Shown here piece by piece: positions 17,466-24,469 of a DNA stretch of 42,580 nucleotides. The notes beneath the pieces are model-generated. The model was not told the DNA's origin and ran no database searches. It saw nothing but the letters and a program-made list of their open reading frames with translations. Location: contig JANXRE010000079.1 in NCBI GenBank assembly GCA_025353165.1, forward strand, positions 1 to 42,580. The letters run 5' to 3'. The number at the start of each line of letters is the position of its first letter. Position 1 is the first letter of the stretch. Both the position numbers and the translations under genes were made by a program. Origin of the DNA: Acidobacteriota bacterium (lineage in GTDB: Bacteria > Acidobacteriota > Terriglobia > Bryobacterales > Bryobacteraceae).

Positions 17466-17497
17466 GAGGGGCTCCATCACCAGACGCATTTTCCAGA

Positions 17498-17525
17498 GTT
17501 ATCACAGCTTCCAAGTGCTAGTCAA
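17498..17525 (-). promoter_or_regulatory. Possible sigma-70 promoter of the second Oar-like gene
   Basis: On the minus strand TTGACT (17525-17520) is separated by 16 bases from GATAAC (17503-17498), 33 bases before the chosen start codon. The -35 is good; the -10 matches 4 of 6. Confidence 0.45.
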
Positions 17526-18100
17526 CAAGAAGGTCTACAATGTCGACCATGTCTACAATCCCTACATCGGCGCGCTCCAAACCAGCCTGGCCAGCCCTTC
17601 CCTGCTCCGCACCACGCAGCCTCCGCTCGCTGCCGTCGAGGGCCGCCAAGTCCGCGAGCTGCGCCGCGTCGGAAAGCGCATCGCGATCGGAGTGGAGGGC
17701 TACCCCTGGCTAATCTAATACTCCACCTCATGATCGCCGGACGGTGACTGGCGCCCGCCGCGCATCGCTGCACATCGTGGAAGGCAACCAGGGCCTGCGC
17801 TCCTTAGGATCCCGGCGGCATCGAAGTCCTTGCGGCCGACTTGCTTTCCTTCCGAACGGCGCTCACCGCCGAAAACCACACCCTGAAGCGCGCCCTCACC
17901 GACCCGCGCCCGGTCAACGGCATCGGCAGCGCCTACTCCGACGAGATCCTGCACGCAGCCCGGTTCTTCGCCGCCACGCGCCCCGTCCTCGGAGCCTGGG
18001 TGGAGCGCCTGCGCGGCGAAGCGGCCCGCGATTGCCCCGAGAAAGCGACCGCCTTCCGCGACGGCATGGCCGTGCCAACCTGCTTCTGCGTCAAACGCTG
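17521..18100 (+). pseudogene. Decayed formamidopyrimidine-DNA glycosylase (Fpg/MutM family)
   Basis: Pieces of an Fpg-like protein appear in order in several plus frames. These are VYNPYIGALQTSLASPSLLR, TTQPPLAAVEGRQVRELRR and VGKRIAIGVEGYPWL (to 17718); LILHLMIAGR (17709-17747); RASLHIVEGNQGLRSL (about 17759-17806); LSFRTALTAENHTLKRALTD, IGSAYSDEILHAARFF and GAWVERLRGEA, then FRDGMAV (17841-18075). At least three frameshifts and a missing catalytic-loop segment make it non-functional. The N-terminal PE catalytic residues have not survived. The zinc-finger end is lost as well, and a fragment of an unrelated antitoxin gene on the opposite strand follows at about 18110. Confidence 0.78.
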
Positions 18101-18104
18101 TTCC

Positions 18105-18242
18105 CGGTATCCAATCGACCGCCTGGGCTTCGAGTGCCCGGCGCGTGATGTCCCGATCGCTATGGTCGGTCAATGCGCGAGCAATATCGTGGGGCAACTC
18201 CACGATCAAGACCAGGCCTCCCGCATAGCGCTCTCGAGACAT
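18105..18242 (-). pseudogene. N-terminal fragment of a UPF0175-like antitoxin
   Basis: The minus-strand frame from 18242 reads MSRERYAGGLVLIVELPHDI then ARALTDHSDRDITRRALEAQ and AVDW. UPF0175-family antitoxins begin in this way (a beta strand, LP.DIA..L, D..R.ALEA.A). After about 45 residues the similarity stops and the frame runs into antisense of the Fpg remnant. The rest of the protein is therefore missing. The start is uncertain, and the family call rests on a short motif. Confidence 0.45.
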
Positions 18243-18258
18243 AGCGCCGGCTAACTAA

Positions 18259-18936
18259 CTAAACCCCGAAACGCCCCGCCAGCCACTCCCGCATCACCGG
18301 CCCCCCCTTCGACGGAAAACGATGTCCTCCGGGCAGCAGATGAAATTCCACATCCGCAATCCGCCGCCGCAGCCGCCCTTCAAACCCCAGCACCTTCTCC
18401 AACGGATAGAACTCGTCGGCGTCCCGCGAAATGTGCAGCGCCGGCGCGGCCACAATATCGGCGAACGCGCCCGTTTCCCAATCGTGCGGAACCCCGCCGC
18501 ACAGCGCGATCGCCCCTCCCACGCGCCCCGGATGCGTTCCCAGAAAGCGGTAGTTCAACCCGCATGCCTGCGAAAACGCTACCAGCACGCACCGCTCCGC
18601 CGGAATCCCCAGCCGGGCCTGCATCTCGCCCGTAACCTCCAGCACCATCCGGTGATGCATCTCCACGTTGGAGGCGTGATGCCCGCTGACCCCCCAGTTG
18701 TATCCATCGTCCCCTCCCGGCGCGCGCAGGTAGAACTGGTTCGGCCCCTCCATCGCCGCGATCGGGTGCTCGGCGCCCACCGCCGCCGCCATCAGGCGCA
18801 GCATCGTTTCCGGATTCGATCCGTAGCCGTGCAGCGCGATCAGCGCCACCGGATTCGGCTTCATCTCCTCGGGCGTAGCCAAAAGATACCGGAATTCGGC
18901 CGGAACGCGGTACGAAATGCGATCGGGAAGGGGCAT
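18259..18936 (-). CDS. Phospholipase/carboxylesterase-like alpha/beta hydrolase
   Basis: The product is a 225-residue single-domain hydrolase. Motifs are the oxyanion-loop region ALIALHGYGSN (31-41), the nucleophile elbow VAFSQACG (Ser122; the common form is GFSQGG), a likely acid in SRDADEFYP and the catalytic histidine in LLPGGHRFP near the C-terminus. Size and motif order fit the carboxylesterase/phospholipase (COG0400-like) family, acting on small esters or acylated proteins in the cytoplasm. No signal peptide is seen. The start at 18936 is supported by GGAAGA 7 bases upstream. It is divergent from the Hpt gene with 41 bases between. The true substrate cannot be told. Confidence 0.8.
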   Translation of the reverse strand: MPLPDRISYRVPAEFRYLLATPEEMKPNPVALIALHGYGSNPETMLRLMAAAVGAEHPIAAMEGPNQFYLRAPGGDDGYNWGVSGHHASNVEMHHRMVLEVTGEMQARLGIPAERCVLVAFSQACGLNYRFLGTHPGRVGGAIALCGGVPHDWETGAFADIVAAPALHISRDADEFYPLEKVLGFEGRLRRRIADVEFHLLPGGHRFPSKGGPVMREWLAGRFGV

Positions 18937-18977
18937 GCTGTAATCTTCCGACGAAAACCTGCCGATATGCCACTTGG

Positions 18978-19370
18978 ATGGAGACGAATTGGAAGGGACT
19001 CGATCTGGCCCAGGCCCTGGATCTGGTTGGCGGAGATCTGGATCTCCTGCGCGAGGTCGCATCTTTGTTCCTCGAGGAAAGTCCCAGGATGATGAGCGAA
19101 ATCGTGGACGCGTTCCGCCGGCGAGACCCATCGGCGCTCGCCGGCGCCGCCCACGGGCTGAAAGGTTGCGTGGCCACCTTCGGCGCGCAGTCTGCCGTGG
19201 AAGCCGGCCTCGCGCTCGAAACCGCCGGCCGCAACCGCGATCTCTCCAACGCCGCCGCGGATCTGATCCACCTGGAACGCGCCATGGAGGCCCTCACTCC
19301 CGAATTGCTTGGCGTCATCGGCATGTGGGTTCTTCCGAGCCGCGACCGTCAGGGAGCGGTTGTGGGGTAA
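18978..19370 (+). CDS. Hpt (histidine phosphotransfer) domain protein
   Basis: The 130-residue stand-alone phosphotransfer protein has a four-helix Hpt domain covering about residues 8-105, with the phospho-accepting histidine in AAHGLKG (His59). Preceding helices (LFLEESPRMMSEIVDAFRRR) and following helices (AALETAGRNRDL-type) are typical. It would shuttle phosphate between a hybrid kinase receiver and a response regulator; neither partner is adjacent. The C-terminal 10 or so residues (PSRDRQGAVVG) are encoded by a hairpin-forming repeat (19340-19365) and are probably not part of the original protein. Confidence 0.82.
   Translation: METNWKGLDLAQALDLVGGDLDLLREVASLFLEESPRMMSEIVDAFRRRDPSALAGAAHGLKGCVATFGAQSAVEAGLALETAGRNRDLSNAAADLIHLERAMEALTPELLGVIGMWVLPSRDRQGAVVG
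19340..19365 (+). repeat. Hairpin repeat over the Hpt gene 3' end
   Basis: CCGCGACCG (19340-19348) and CGGTTGTGG (19357-19365) pair over 9 positions (two G-U pairs in RNA) around an 8-base loop. The sequence resembles a dispersed extragenic repeat commonly translated as SRDRQGAV in soil bacteria; this comparison is from memory. It covers the last codons of the Hpt gene just before its stop. Confidence 0.5.
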
Positions 19371-19390
19371 AATTGAGTTTTGCCCCCGGT

Positions 19391-20236
19391 ATGACTCCCT
19401 CACTCCCCACCGAGATCGTCTGCGCCCACAGTCCGGATTCTGACGACGCCTTCATGTTTTACGGCCTCGCCACCAAAAAAATCCGCTCCCGGACCGTTTC
19501 CTTTCGCCATGTCCTCGAAGACATCGAAAGCCTGAATCGAAAGGCCATGGCGGGGACCTATGACCTGACCGCCATTTCCTATCACGCCTATCCCTACGTG
19601 TGCGACAAGTACCTGCTGATGGCCGCCGGCTCCAGCGTCGGCGACGGCTACGGCCCCATGCTGGTCGGTAAGCACCCCATGGCCCCCCAGGAAGTGAAAG
19701 GCAAGCGCATCGCCATACCCGGCATGATGACCACCGCGTATCTCGCGCTGCGCCTCTTCGAGCCCGATTTCGAGCCCGTAGTGGTCCCCTTCGACCAGAT
19801 CCTCCAGGCAGTGGATGAAGGCCGTGCCGACGCCGGCCTGGTCATCCACGAGGCCCAGCTCACCTACGGCAAGAGCGGCTTCCACAACATCGTCGACATG
19901 GGCCGCTGGTGGAAGAAAAAATACGACCTGCCGCTGCCCCTCGGCGCCAACGCGCTCCGCCGCGGCCTAGCCCCGGAAGTCCAATCGGAATGCTGCCGCC
20001 TGATGCGCGAGAGCATCCAATATGCGCTCGATAATCACGAGGCCGCGCTCAACTATTCCCTCCAGTTCGCCCGCGACTTGGAACAGCGGCTGGCCGAGAA
20101 GTTTGTCGGCATGTACGTCAACCACTACACCGTGGACGCCGGCGAGATCGTTCCCCAGGCCGCGCAAAAATTACTGGACCTGGGTTTCGAAGCAGGCCTG
20201 ATCCCCAACCGCGTCCAAGTGGAATATGTACGGTAG
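19391..20236 (+). CDS. mqnD: MqnD-like 1,4-dihydroxy-6-naphthoate synthase (futalosine pathway)
   Basis: The 281-residue periplasmic-binding-protein-like enzyme belongs to the MqnA/MqnD family. The N-terminal motif AHSPDSDDAFMFYGLA corresponds to the SPCPNDTFxF signature of MqnD. TYDLTAISYHAYPYV and MLVGKHPM follow, then GKRIAIPGMMTTAYLALRLF, DEGRADAGLVIHEAQLTY and LPLPLGANALRR. MqnD converts cyclic de-hypoxanthine futalosine to 1,4-dihydroxy-6-naphthoate in menaquinone synthesis. No other mqn genes are seen here, so the pathway genes must be dispersed. The ATG at 19391 fits the family N-terminus, though the same frame is open upstream through the Hpt gene region. The stop overlaps the next start by 11 bases. 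Confidence 0.8.
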   Translation: MTPSLPTEIVCAHSPDSDDAFMFYGLATKKIRSRTVSFRHVLEDIESLNRKAMAGTYDLTAISYHAYPYVCDKYLLMAAGSSVGDGYGPMLVGKHPMAPQEVKGKRIAIPGMMTTAYLALRLFEPDFEPVVVPFDQILQAVDEGRADAGLVIHEAQLTYGKSGFHNIVDMGRWWKKKYDLPLPLGANALRRGLAPEVQSECCRLMRESIQYALDNHEAALNYSLQFARDLEQRLAEKFVGMYVNHYTVDAGEIVPQAAQKLLDLGFEAGLIPNRVQVEYVR

Positions 20237-21608
20237 AAAAATGGGAACCGACACCTTTTCCGCCGCTGTAACCTGCCCATTTTGCCTTCGAACTCCGGCG
20301 AAAAAGGCTGTCTGTCCCCCATTTTTCGTTCGCTTGCTTACGGCCTTCCTGGCGCTCTCCGCCGCCTTCGCGCAGGCGCCGGCCGCCCCGGAGGATTCGA
20401 AATCCAAACTCAAAACCATCAAGGAATTCGCCAAGCAGGGCCCGGAATCGATCGCGCGCATCCAGATCTACCTGACCGATCCCGGCACCGAAGTCCGCAT
20501 CGAGGCGGTCAAGGCTATTGACGAAGTCGGCGGCCCCCGCAGCCTGGAGCCCCTGATCCAAGCCACGCGCGACACCGACGCCGAGGTGCAAATCCGCGCC
20601 GTCGACGGCCTGGTCAATTTCTATTCCCCCGGATACCTCAAGAGCGGCCTCAGCGGCTCCCTCAAGCGCGTCGGCACCGCGCTCCGAGGCAAGTTCACCG
20701 ACACCAACGACCTCGCGATCGATCCCTACGTCCAGGTTCGCCCGGAGATAATCGAAGCGCTCGGAAAGCTCGTGCGCGCCGGTGCGACCGCCGATTCGCG
20801 GGCCAACGCCGCCCACGCCCTCGGCATCCTGCGGGGCCGTGCGGCCCAGGAGAACCTCATCACCGCCCTCCGTTCCAGAGAGGATGAGCTGATGTACCAG
20901 TCGCTCGTCGCCCTGCAGAAGATCCACGATCCCGAAGTCGCCCCCCGCATCGTCTTCCTGCTGCGCGATCCCGCCGAAAAGGTGCAGATCGCCGCCCTGG
21001 AGACCACCGGCCTGTTCATGAACACCGCCGCCGCGCCCAACGTGCGCGATGTCGTCGAGCGCCCCTCTTCGCCAAAAGTCCGCCGCGCCGCCCTGTCCGC
21101 CCTGGCCATGCTGCCGGTGGAGGAGAACCGGAAACTATACGCCGCCTACCTGAACGACAAGGATGACGCGCTGCGCGCCGCCGCCGCCGAAGGCTACGCC
21201 CGCCTGAAGAACCCGGCCGACCTGCCCGAGATCAAGAAACTGTTTGAGTCCGAAAGGAAAATGAATCCCCGCCTCTCGCTGGCCTTCGCCGCCGTCGCCC
21301 TCGGAGACAACGGCCTCGGCGAATTCAGCGCGCTCCAGTACCTGGTGAACACCCTGAATTCGAAAACCTACCGCGGCGTGGCGGAACCCCTCCTGGTTGA
21401 GCTGAGCCGCGAGCTGGGAGTGCGGCGCACCCTCTACCCCGTGCTGAAAACCGGAACCAAGGAGGAGCGGATGGGCCTCGCGCGCATCCTCGCGCACAGC
21501 GGCGACCGGGAGACGGTAGGGATATTGGAGCCGCTCGCAGCCGACACCGATGGAGACGTCTCCGCCGAAGCGCTGCGAGCGCTGAGGAACTTAAAAGCGA
21601 GGTTGTAG
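20226..21608 (+). CDS. HEAT-repeat protein, exported
   Basis: From about residue 55 onward the protein is a chain of helical HEAT/PBS-lyase-like repeats (for example PGTEVRIEAVKAIDEVGGPR, ADSRANAAHALGILRG and DDALRAAAAEGYARL). These are scaffolds for protein binding. A hydrophobic segment LLTAFLALSAAFAQ (about 37-50) looks like a signal peptide core. Residues 1-35, however, are encoded by a palindromic repeat (20243-20319). The original N-terminus was therefore probably replaced or displaced. The start is uncertain: ATG 20226, ATG 20241 or TTG 20334, the last giving a short signal peptide without positive charges. No enzyme motif is seen. Coupled to mqnD by an 11-base overlap if the first ATG is used. 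Confidence 0.75.
   Translation: MYGRKMGTDTFSAAVTCPFCLRTPAKKAVCPPFFVRLLTAFLALSAAFAQAPAAPEDSKSKLKTIKEFAKQGPESIARIQIYLTDPGTEVRIEAVKAIDEVGGPRSLEPLIQATRDTDAEVQIRAVDGLVNFYSPGYLKSGLSGSLKRVGTALRGKFTDTNDLAIDPYVQVRPEIIEALGKLVRAGATADSRANAAHALGILRGRAAQENLITALRSREDELMYQSLVALQKIHDPEVAPRIVFLLRDPAEKVQIAALETTGLFMNTAAAPNVRDVVERPSSPKVRRAALSALAMLPVEENRKLYAAYLNDKDDALRAAAAEGYARLKNPADLPEIKKLFESERKMNPRLSLAFAAVALGDNGLGEFSALQYLVNTLNSKTYRGVAEPLLVELSRELGVRRTLYPVLKTGTKEERMGLARILAHSGDRETVGILEPLAADTDGDVSAEALRALRNLKARL
20243..20319. repeat. Palindromic repeat element, copy 1
   Basis: A 77-base imperfect palindrome: the left arm GGGAACCGACACCTTTTCCG matches the reverse complement of the right arm (20297-20319, ending GGCTGTCTGTCCCC). 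Shared with copy 2 (22865-22939) are ACACCTTTTCCG, TGTAACCTGC and GTCTGTCC. It looks like a REP or small non-autonomous mobile element. Confidence 0.7.
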
Positions 21609-21620
21609 GCGAGGGAGGTG

Positions 21621-21830
21621 TTACTTCGCCTTCTTCTGTTTCTGCTGACCCACGCGGACTTTGAAGTGCAGCTGCTTGGCTTCCTGATACGCCTTGTGGT
21701 CATGCCGTGCAACGGCATCTGTCAGATACGCATCGATGTCGGAGCCCTTGGGCAGCACTGCCATCAGCGTGAAGTTATCTTTGCAGTCCGGGCAAAAGGG
21801 CCGGAACCGCTTCACGTTAGGGATTGCCAT
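21621..21830 (-). CDS. Small hypothetical protein with a CxxC motif
   Basis: The 69-residue basic protein contains one CPDC motif (residues 13-16, in FRPFCPDCKDNFTL). A helical region (DAYLTDAVARHDHKAYQEAK) and a lysine-rich tail (VRVGQQKQKKAK) follow. One CxxC could be half of a metal site if the protein dimerises. No family is recognised. It is convergent with the HEAT-repeat gene. The ATG at 21830 lacks a good ribosome binding site, so coding status is likely but not certain. Confidence 0.5.
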   Translation of the reverse strand: MAIPNVKRFRPFCPDCKDNFTLMAVLPKGSDIDAYLTDAVARHDHKAYQEAKQLHFKVRVGQQKQKKAK

Positions 21831-21884
21831 ACCAAACTAGTGTAGCAAAAATCGCCTGCCTTCATTCTCCTACCCTGGCACGCC

Positions 21885-22841
21885 TCAACCCGCGAATCTG
21901 TCCGTCGCCGCCACCAGCGCGCGGCTGTTCGGCGCGTCGAAAGCGCTGTGGCCGCTATCCGGTGTGATGATGAGATCGGCTTCGGGCCACGCGCGGTGGA
22001 GCGCCCAGGCGCTTTCCATGGGGCAGACGACGTCGTAGCGGCCCTGCACGATCACCCCGGGAATGTGACGAATCCGCGAGGTGTTGCGCAGTAACTGGTC
22101 GTCGTATTCGAAGAACCCCCGGTTGACGAAATAGTGGACCTCGACGCGCGCAAAGGCGAGAGCAAACTCGTCCTCTTCGTAGTGGCCGGCGAAGGCGGCA
22201 TCGGGCAGGAGCTTGGACGTGACTCCTTCCCATCCGCTCCAGATCTTCGCCGCCGCGAGCCGCACGGCCGGATCGTCGCTCGTAAGGCGTCGATGGTAGG
22301 CGGACAGCAGATCCGCGCGCTCGGCCTCGGGGATGTGAGCGAGGTACGGCTCCCAGGCGTCCGGGTAGAGGACCGAAGCGCCGCGCTGGTAGAACCAATC
22401 GATTTCCTGCTTGCGGAGCAGGAAGATGCCGCGGAGGACGAGTTCGGTGACGCGATCGGGATGCCTTTGGGAATAGGCGAGGGCGAGAGTGGAGCCCCAG
22501 GATCCGCCGAACACCTGCCAGCGCTCAATGCCGAGGTGCTCGCGGATTTTCTCGATATCGGCGACGAGGTCCCAGGTGGTATTGGCTTCAAGAGACGCGT
22601 AGGGCGTACTCTTGCCGCAGCCGCGCTGGTCGAAGTTCACGATGCGGTACTTCCGCTGATCGAAGAAGCGGCGCTGCTTGGGTTCCGAGCCGCCGCCGGG
22701 ACCGCCGTGCAGAAAGACAACCGGCTTACCGCTGGGATTTCCGCTTTCCTCGAAATAGATCTCATGAACCGCGGAAACCGGGAGCCGCCCGGTGTTGTAG
22801 GGTTCAATCGGCGGGTAGAGCCAGGTTACGGGATCCTTCAT
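21885..22841 (-). CDS. pip: Proline iminopeptidase (prolyl aminopeptidase)
   Basis: The 318-residue S33-family serine peptidase cleaves N-terminal proline from peptides in the cytoplasm. Motifs are the family N-terminus LYPPIEPYNTGRL and oxyanion loop HGGPGGG (45-51). FDQRGCGKSTP and the nucleophile elbow GGSWGSTLAL (Ser114) follow. The acid is in GRYDVVCP and the histidine in PDSGHSAF. Length matches the family (about 310-320). The start at 22841 is chosen because the conserved N-terminus begins there; upstream in-frame sequence is antisense of a palindromic repeat. It appears intact and is transcribed alone. Confidence 0.9.
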   Translation of the reverse strand: MKDPVTWLYPPIEPYNTGRLPVSAVHEIYFEESGNPSGKPVVFLHGGPGGGSEPKQRRFFDQRKYRIVNFDQRGCGKSTPYASLEANTTWDLVADIEKIREHLGIERWQVFGGSWGSTLALAYSQRHPDRVTELVLRGIFLLRKQEIDWFYQRGASVLYPDAWEPYLAHIPEAERADLLSAYHRRLTSDDPAVRLAAAKIWSGWEGVTSKLLPDAAFAGHYEEDEFALAFARVEVHYFVNRGFFEYDDQLLRNTSRIRHIPGVIVQGRYDVVCPMESAWALHRAWPEADLIITPDSGHSAFDAPNSRALVAATDRFAG

Positions 22842-22864
22842 GGAGGCAGTATACCCCTTAAAAA

Positions 22865-22939
22865 GGACAGACACCTTTTCCGAAGATGTAACCTGCTTAA
22901 TTCTGCGCCCGAACCCGGGGCGGACAAGGCGGTCTGTCC
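22865..22939. repeat. Palindromic repeat element, copy 2
   Basis: A 75-base imperfect palindrome with perfect 8-base ends GGACAGAC (22865-22872) and GTCTGTCC (22932-22939). It shares ACACCTTTTCCG, TGTAACCTGC and the right end with copy 1 at 20243. The truncated duplicate of an HTH antitoxin starts immediately at its right end. Confidence 0.7.
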
Positions 22940-22941
22940 AA

Positions 22942-23141
22942 TATCCTCGCCGATCGTTCCGGCACACGCCTGCCTTGCTCCCAGTTCTGGACGGGCGTCG
23001 ATCGAGAATCCAAACTTGCGCGCGAATTCTGACTGGCTCAATTCCATGCGCGTGCGGATTTTGCGAACGTCAATCGGCTGGACTTTGGTAACGTGAACCG
23101 GAACGCCGGCGGCCGCGCATATGCTCTGAACCGGACGTTCC
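22942..23141 (-). pseudogene. Truncated duplicate of the HTH antitoxin gene
   Basis: About 150 bases are nearly identical to 23881-24030 of the intact antitoxin gene. They include the peptide VRKIRTRMELSQSEFARKFG. The copy lacks the 3' end (after FSIDA a one-base insertion shifts the frame) and about 30 bases within the 5' part. It is fused at 23141 to the end of a decayed VapC gene and bounded on its other side by a palindromic repeat. The high identity indicates a recent duplication. Confidence 0.85.
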
Positions 23142-23518
23142 TTAAAAGGAAGCACGTTCAGTTTGGGAATCATGCGGAAATGGGGTTCGTTGCGCGTCAC
23201 CAGTCCGTAGCCTGAATAAAGCGCGGTGCCACCGATGAGCAGATCCGCGAACGGGATCACCATCCCCTTCTTCCCGGCCTCGGCGTCGATCTGCGCGATG
23301 ACCCGACCGATCACGCGCGCAAACGGTTCGGCGGGGATGGCCACAAAGACCGTGTCACGATAGCTCCGGCTTCTGGCGGCCGTTGCGGCGACTGAGCCCG
23401 ATAGACGCCGTGCCCCAGCCGCTCCTGGAGCATGTCGAGCAGAGTGCTGACGGGCAGTTCCTGACGCTCGGCGGCGAGGAGCACGCTGGAATCCAGGACC
23501 AAGCCCATTTCCCTACTC
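23142..23518 (-). pseudogene. Decayed VapC-like PIN-domain toxin
   Basis: From the ATG at 23518 the frame reads MGLVLDSSVLLAAERQELPV (first PIN acidic residue in LDSS), then LLDMLQERLGHGVYRAQSPQ. About 15-20 residues that normally carry the second acidic residue between QERLG and HG are missing. A frameshift near 23385 follows. The C-terminal part continues in another frame as FVAIPAEPFARVIGRVIAQI, VIPFADLLIGGTALYSGYG and LVTRNEPHFRMIPKLNVLPF, after which the stop is lost. VapC toxins are Mg-dependent RNases; this one cannot fold or cut normally. Confidence 0.82.
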
Positions 23519-23522
23519 GTCC

Positions 23523-23720
23523 CAGACGTTTCGGATGGGCCCCCGGTGGGCGTCGACGCCTTCCTGAACGTCCTGGCGAAGTCGGCGTCGGGCACGGGCG
23601 CGCAGCCGAGCTTCTCTTCGTAGGCTTTGGCGAGCGCGATGCACTCACGGATCGTGCGGCCCGCACATCGCGAACCAACTCGGCTTCTGTGCTGCGCACG
23701 GTCATCCGGCCCTCGATCAT
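23523..23720 (-). pseudogene. Decayed VapB/Phd-like antitoxin partner
   Basis: The start at 23720 has GGAGGA upstream and reads MIEGRMTVRSTEAELVRDV. About 30 residues of the normal DNA-binding fold are missing. The rest continues in another frame as RTIRECIALAKAYEEKLGCA followed by PVPDADFA. A further frameshift then gives DVQEGVDAHRGPIRNVWDE and a stop at 23523, 4 bases before the toxin ATG. This antitoxin-then-toxin order with tight spacing is typical of VapBC operons. Confidence 0.78.
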
Positions 23721-23815
23721 AACGGGTCCTCCTCTTCCGCGGCACAGCTGAAAGCCCATGATCGCAGACGACCGGCCTGAGGTGCGGTAGCGCTGTCAAA
23801 CAGCGAAACGCCTTC

Positions 23816-24139
23816 TCAGCCGACAGCCTCCAACACGGCCTGAACCACTTCGGGATTGCGATCGACAATGGTCAGCAGTATCCTCGCCGATCGTTCCGGC
23901 ACACGCCTGCCTTGCTCCCAGTTCTGGACGGCGTCGATCGAGAATCCAAACTTGCGCGCGAATTCTGACTGGCTCAATTCCATGCGCGTGCGGATTTTGC
24001 GAACGTCAATCGCCCGGACTTCGGTAACATGAACCGGAACGTCGGCGCCTTTCGCCCAATCGGCCGCTTCGCGCAAGCCGCGCATCATGATCTCAACAGG
24101 ACGTTCCCTTTTCGCTGAAACACGCTTCTTTGCCTGCAT
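23816..24139 (-). CDS. HTH (XRE-type) antitoxin, HigA/MqsA-like, now an orphan
   Basis: The product is a 107-residue DNA-binding protein. Residues 1-45 are a basic N-terminal arm (MQAKKRVSAKRERPVEIMMR). A helix-turn-helix at about 48-85 follows (VRKIRTRMELSQSEFARKFG, FSIDAVQNWEQGRRVPERSA) and then a short helical end (ILLTIVDRNPEVVQAVLEAV). This architecture is that of antitoxins encoded after their toxin in HigBA-like pairs, which repress their own operon. The ATG at 24139 has GGAG upstream and lies 2 bases after the stop of a toxin remnant, so the pair was coupled. With the toxin truncated it may persist as a repressor or protect against related toxins. Confidence 0.82.
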   Translation of the reverse strand: MQAKKRVSAKRERPVEIMMRGLREAADWAKGADVPVHVTEVRAIDVRKIRTRMELSQSEFARKFGFSIDAVQNWEQGRRVPERSARILLTIVDRNPEVVQAVLEAVG

Positions 24140-24141
24140 CG

Positions 24142-24275
24142 TTATCTCCTCGCGCCTAAGAATTGCTCGACGACCTTGCCGACGGCGGCCCTCAGAGCTT
24201 TCCGCTCTGTCGGCGTTAAGTCTGACTTCTGGTTCTTCCGGAACACAGTATGAATAGGGAGGGCCCTGGAACTCC
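24142..24275 (-). pseudogene. C-terminal remnant of a RelE/HigB-like toxin
   Basis: The minus strand reads LPIHTVFRKNQKSDLTPTER then KALRAAVGKVVEQFLGARR before the stop at 24142. This matches the last strand and helix of RelE/HigB-type toxins (KN.K.DLTP.ERKALR). Upstream protein-coding similarity fades by about 24290, with a possible out-of-frame N-terminal piece (FSLEIAEEFQ). The catalytic core is missing. It directly precedes the intact antitoxin gene. Confidence 0.65.
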
Positions 24276-24363
24276 TCCGCGATCTCCAAAGAGAAAAAAT
24301 GCCAAACGAACCCAAGAAGGACCTAACCCCTGTCATTTCAATCACAAGCAGCCGCCCCGAAAT

Positions 24364-24442
24364 CCCGCCGCCGGCCGCTTCCCACTCGGCGGGCACCCGT
24401 GACGGCGTCCCGGTGAGGCAACCCTGCACGTCCCCCGGGTCT
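24364..24442 (+). promoter_or_regulatory. GC-rich structured leader before the pilin-like gene
   Basis: The sequence between the toxin remnant and the pilin-like gene can form several helices. CCCGCCG (24364-24370) pairs with CGGCGGG further on (about 24386-24392), and CCCGG (about 24409-24413) pairs with CCGGG (24434-24438). No known riboswitch core could be matched by eye. Function is unproven. Confidence 0.3.
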
Positions 24443-24469
24443 CCAACGTCATAATATTGATAGGAGCCT

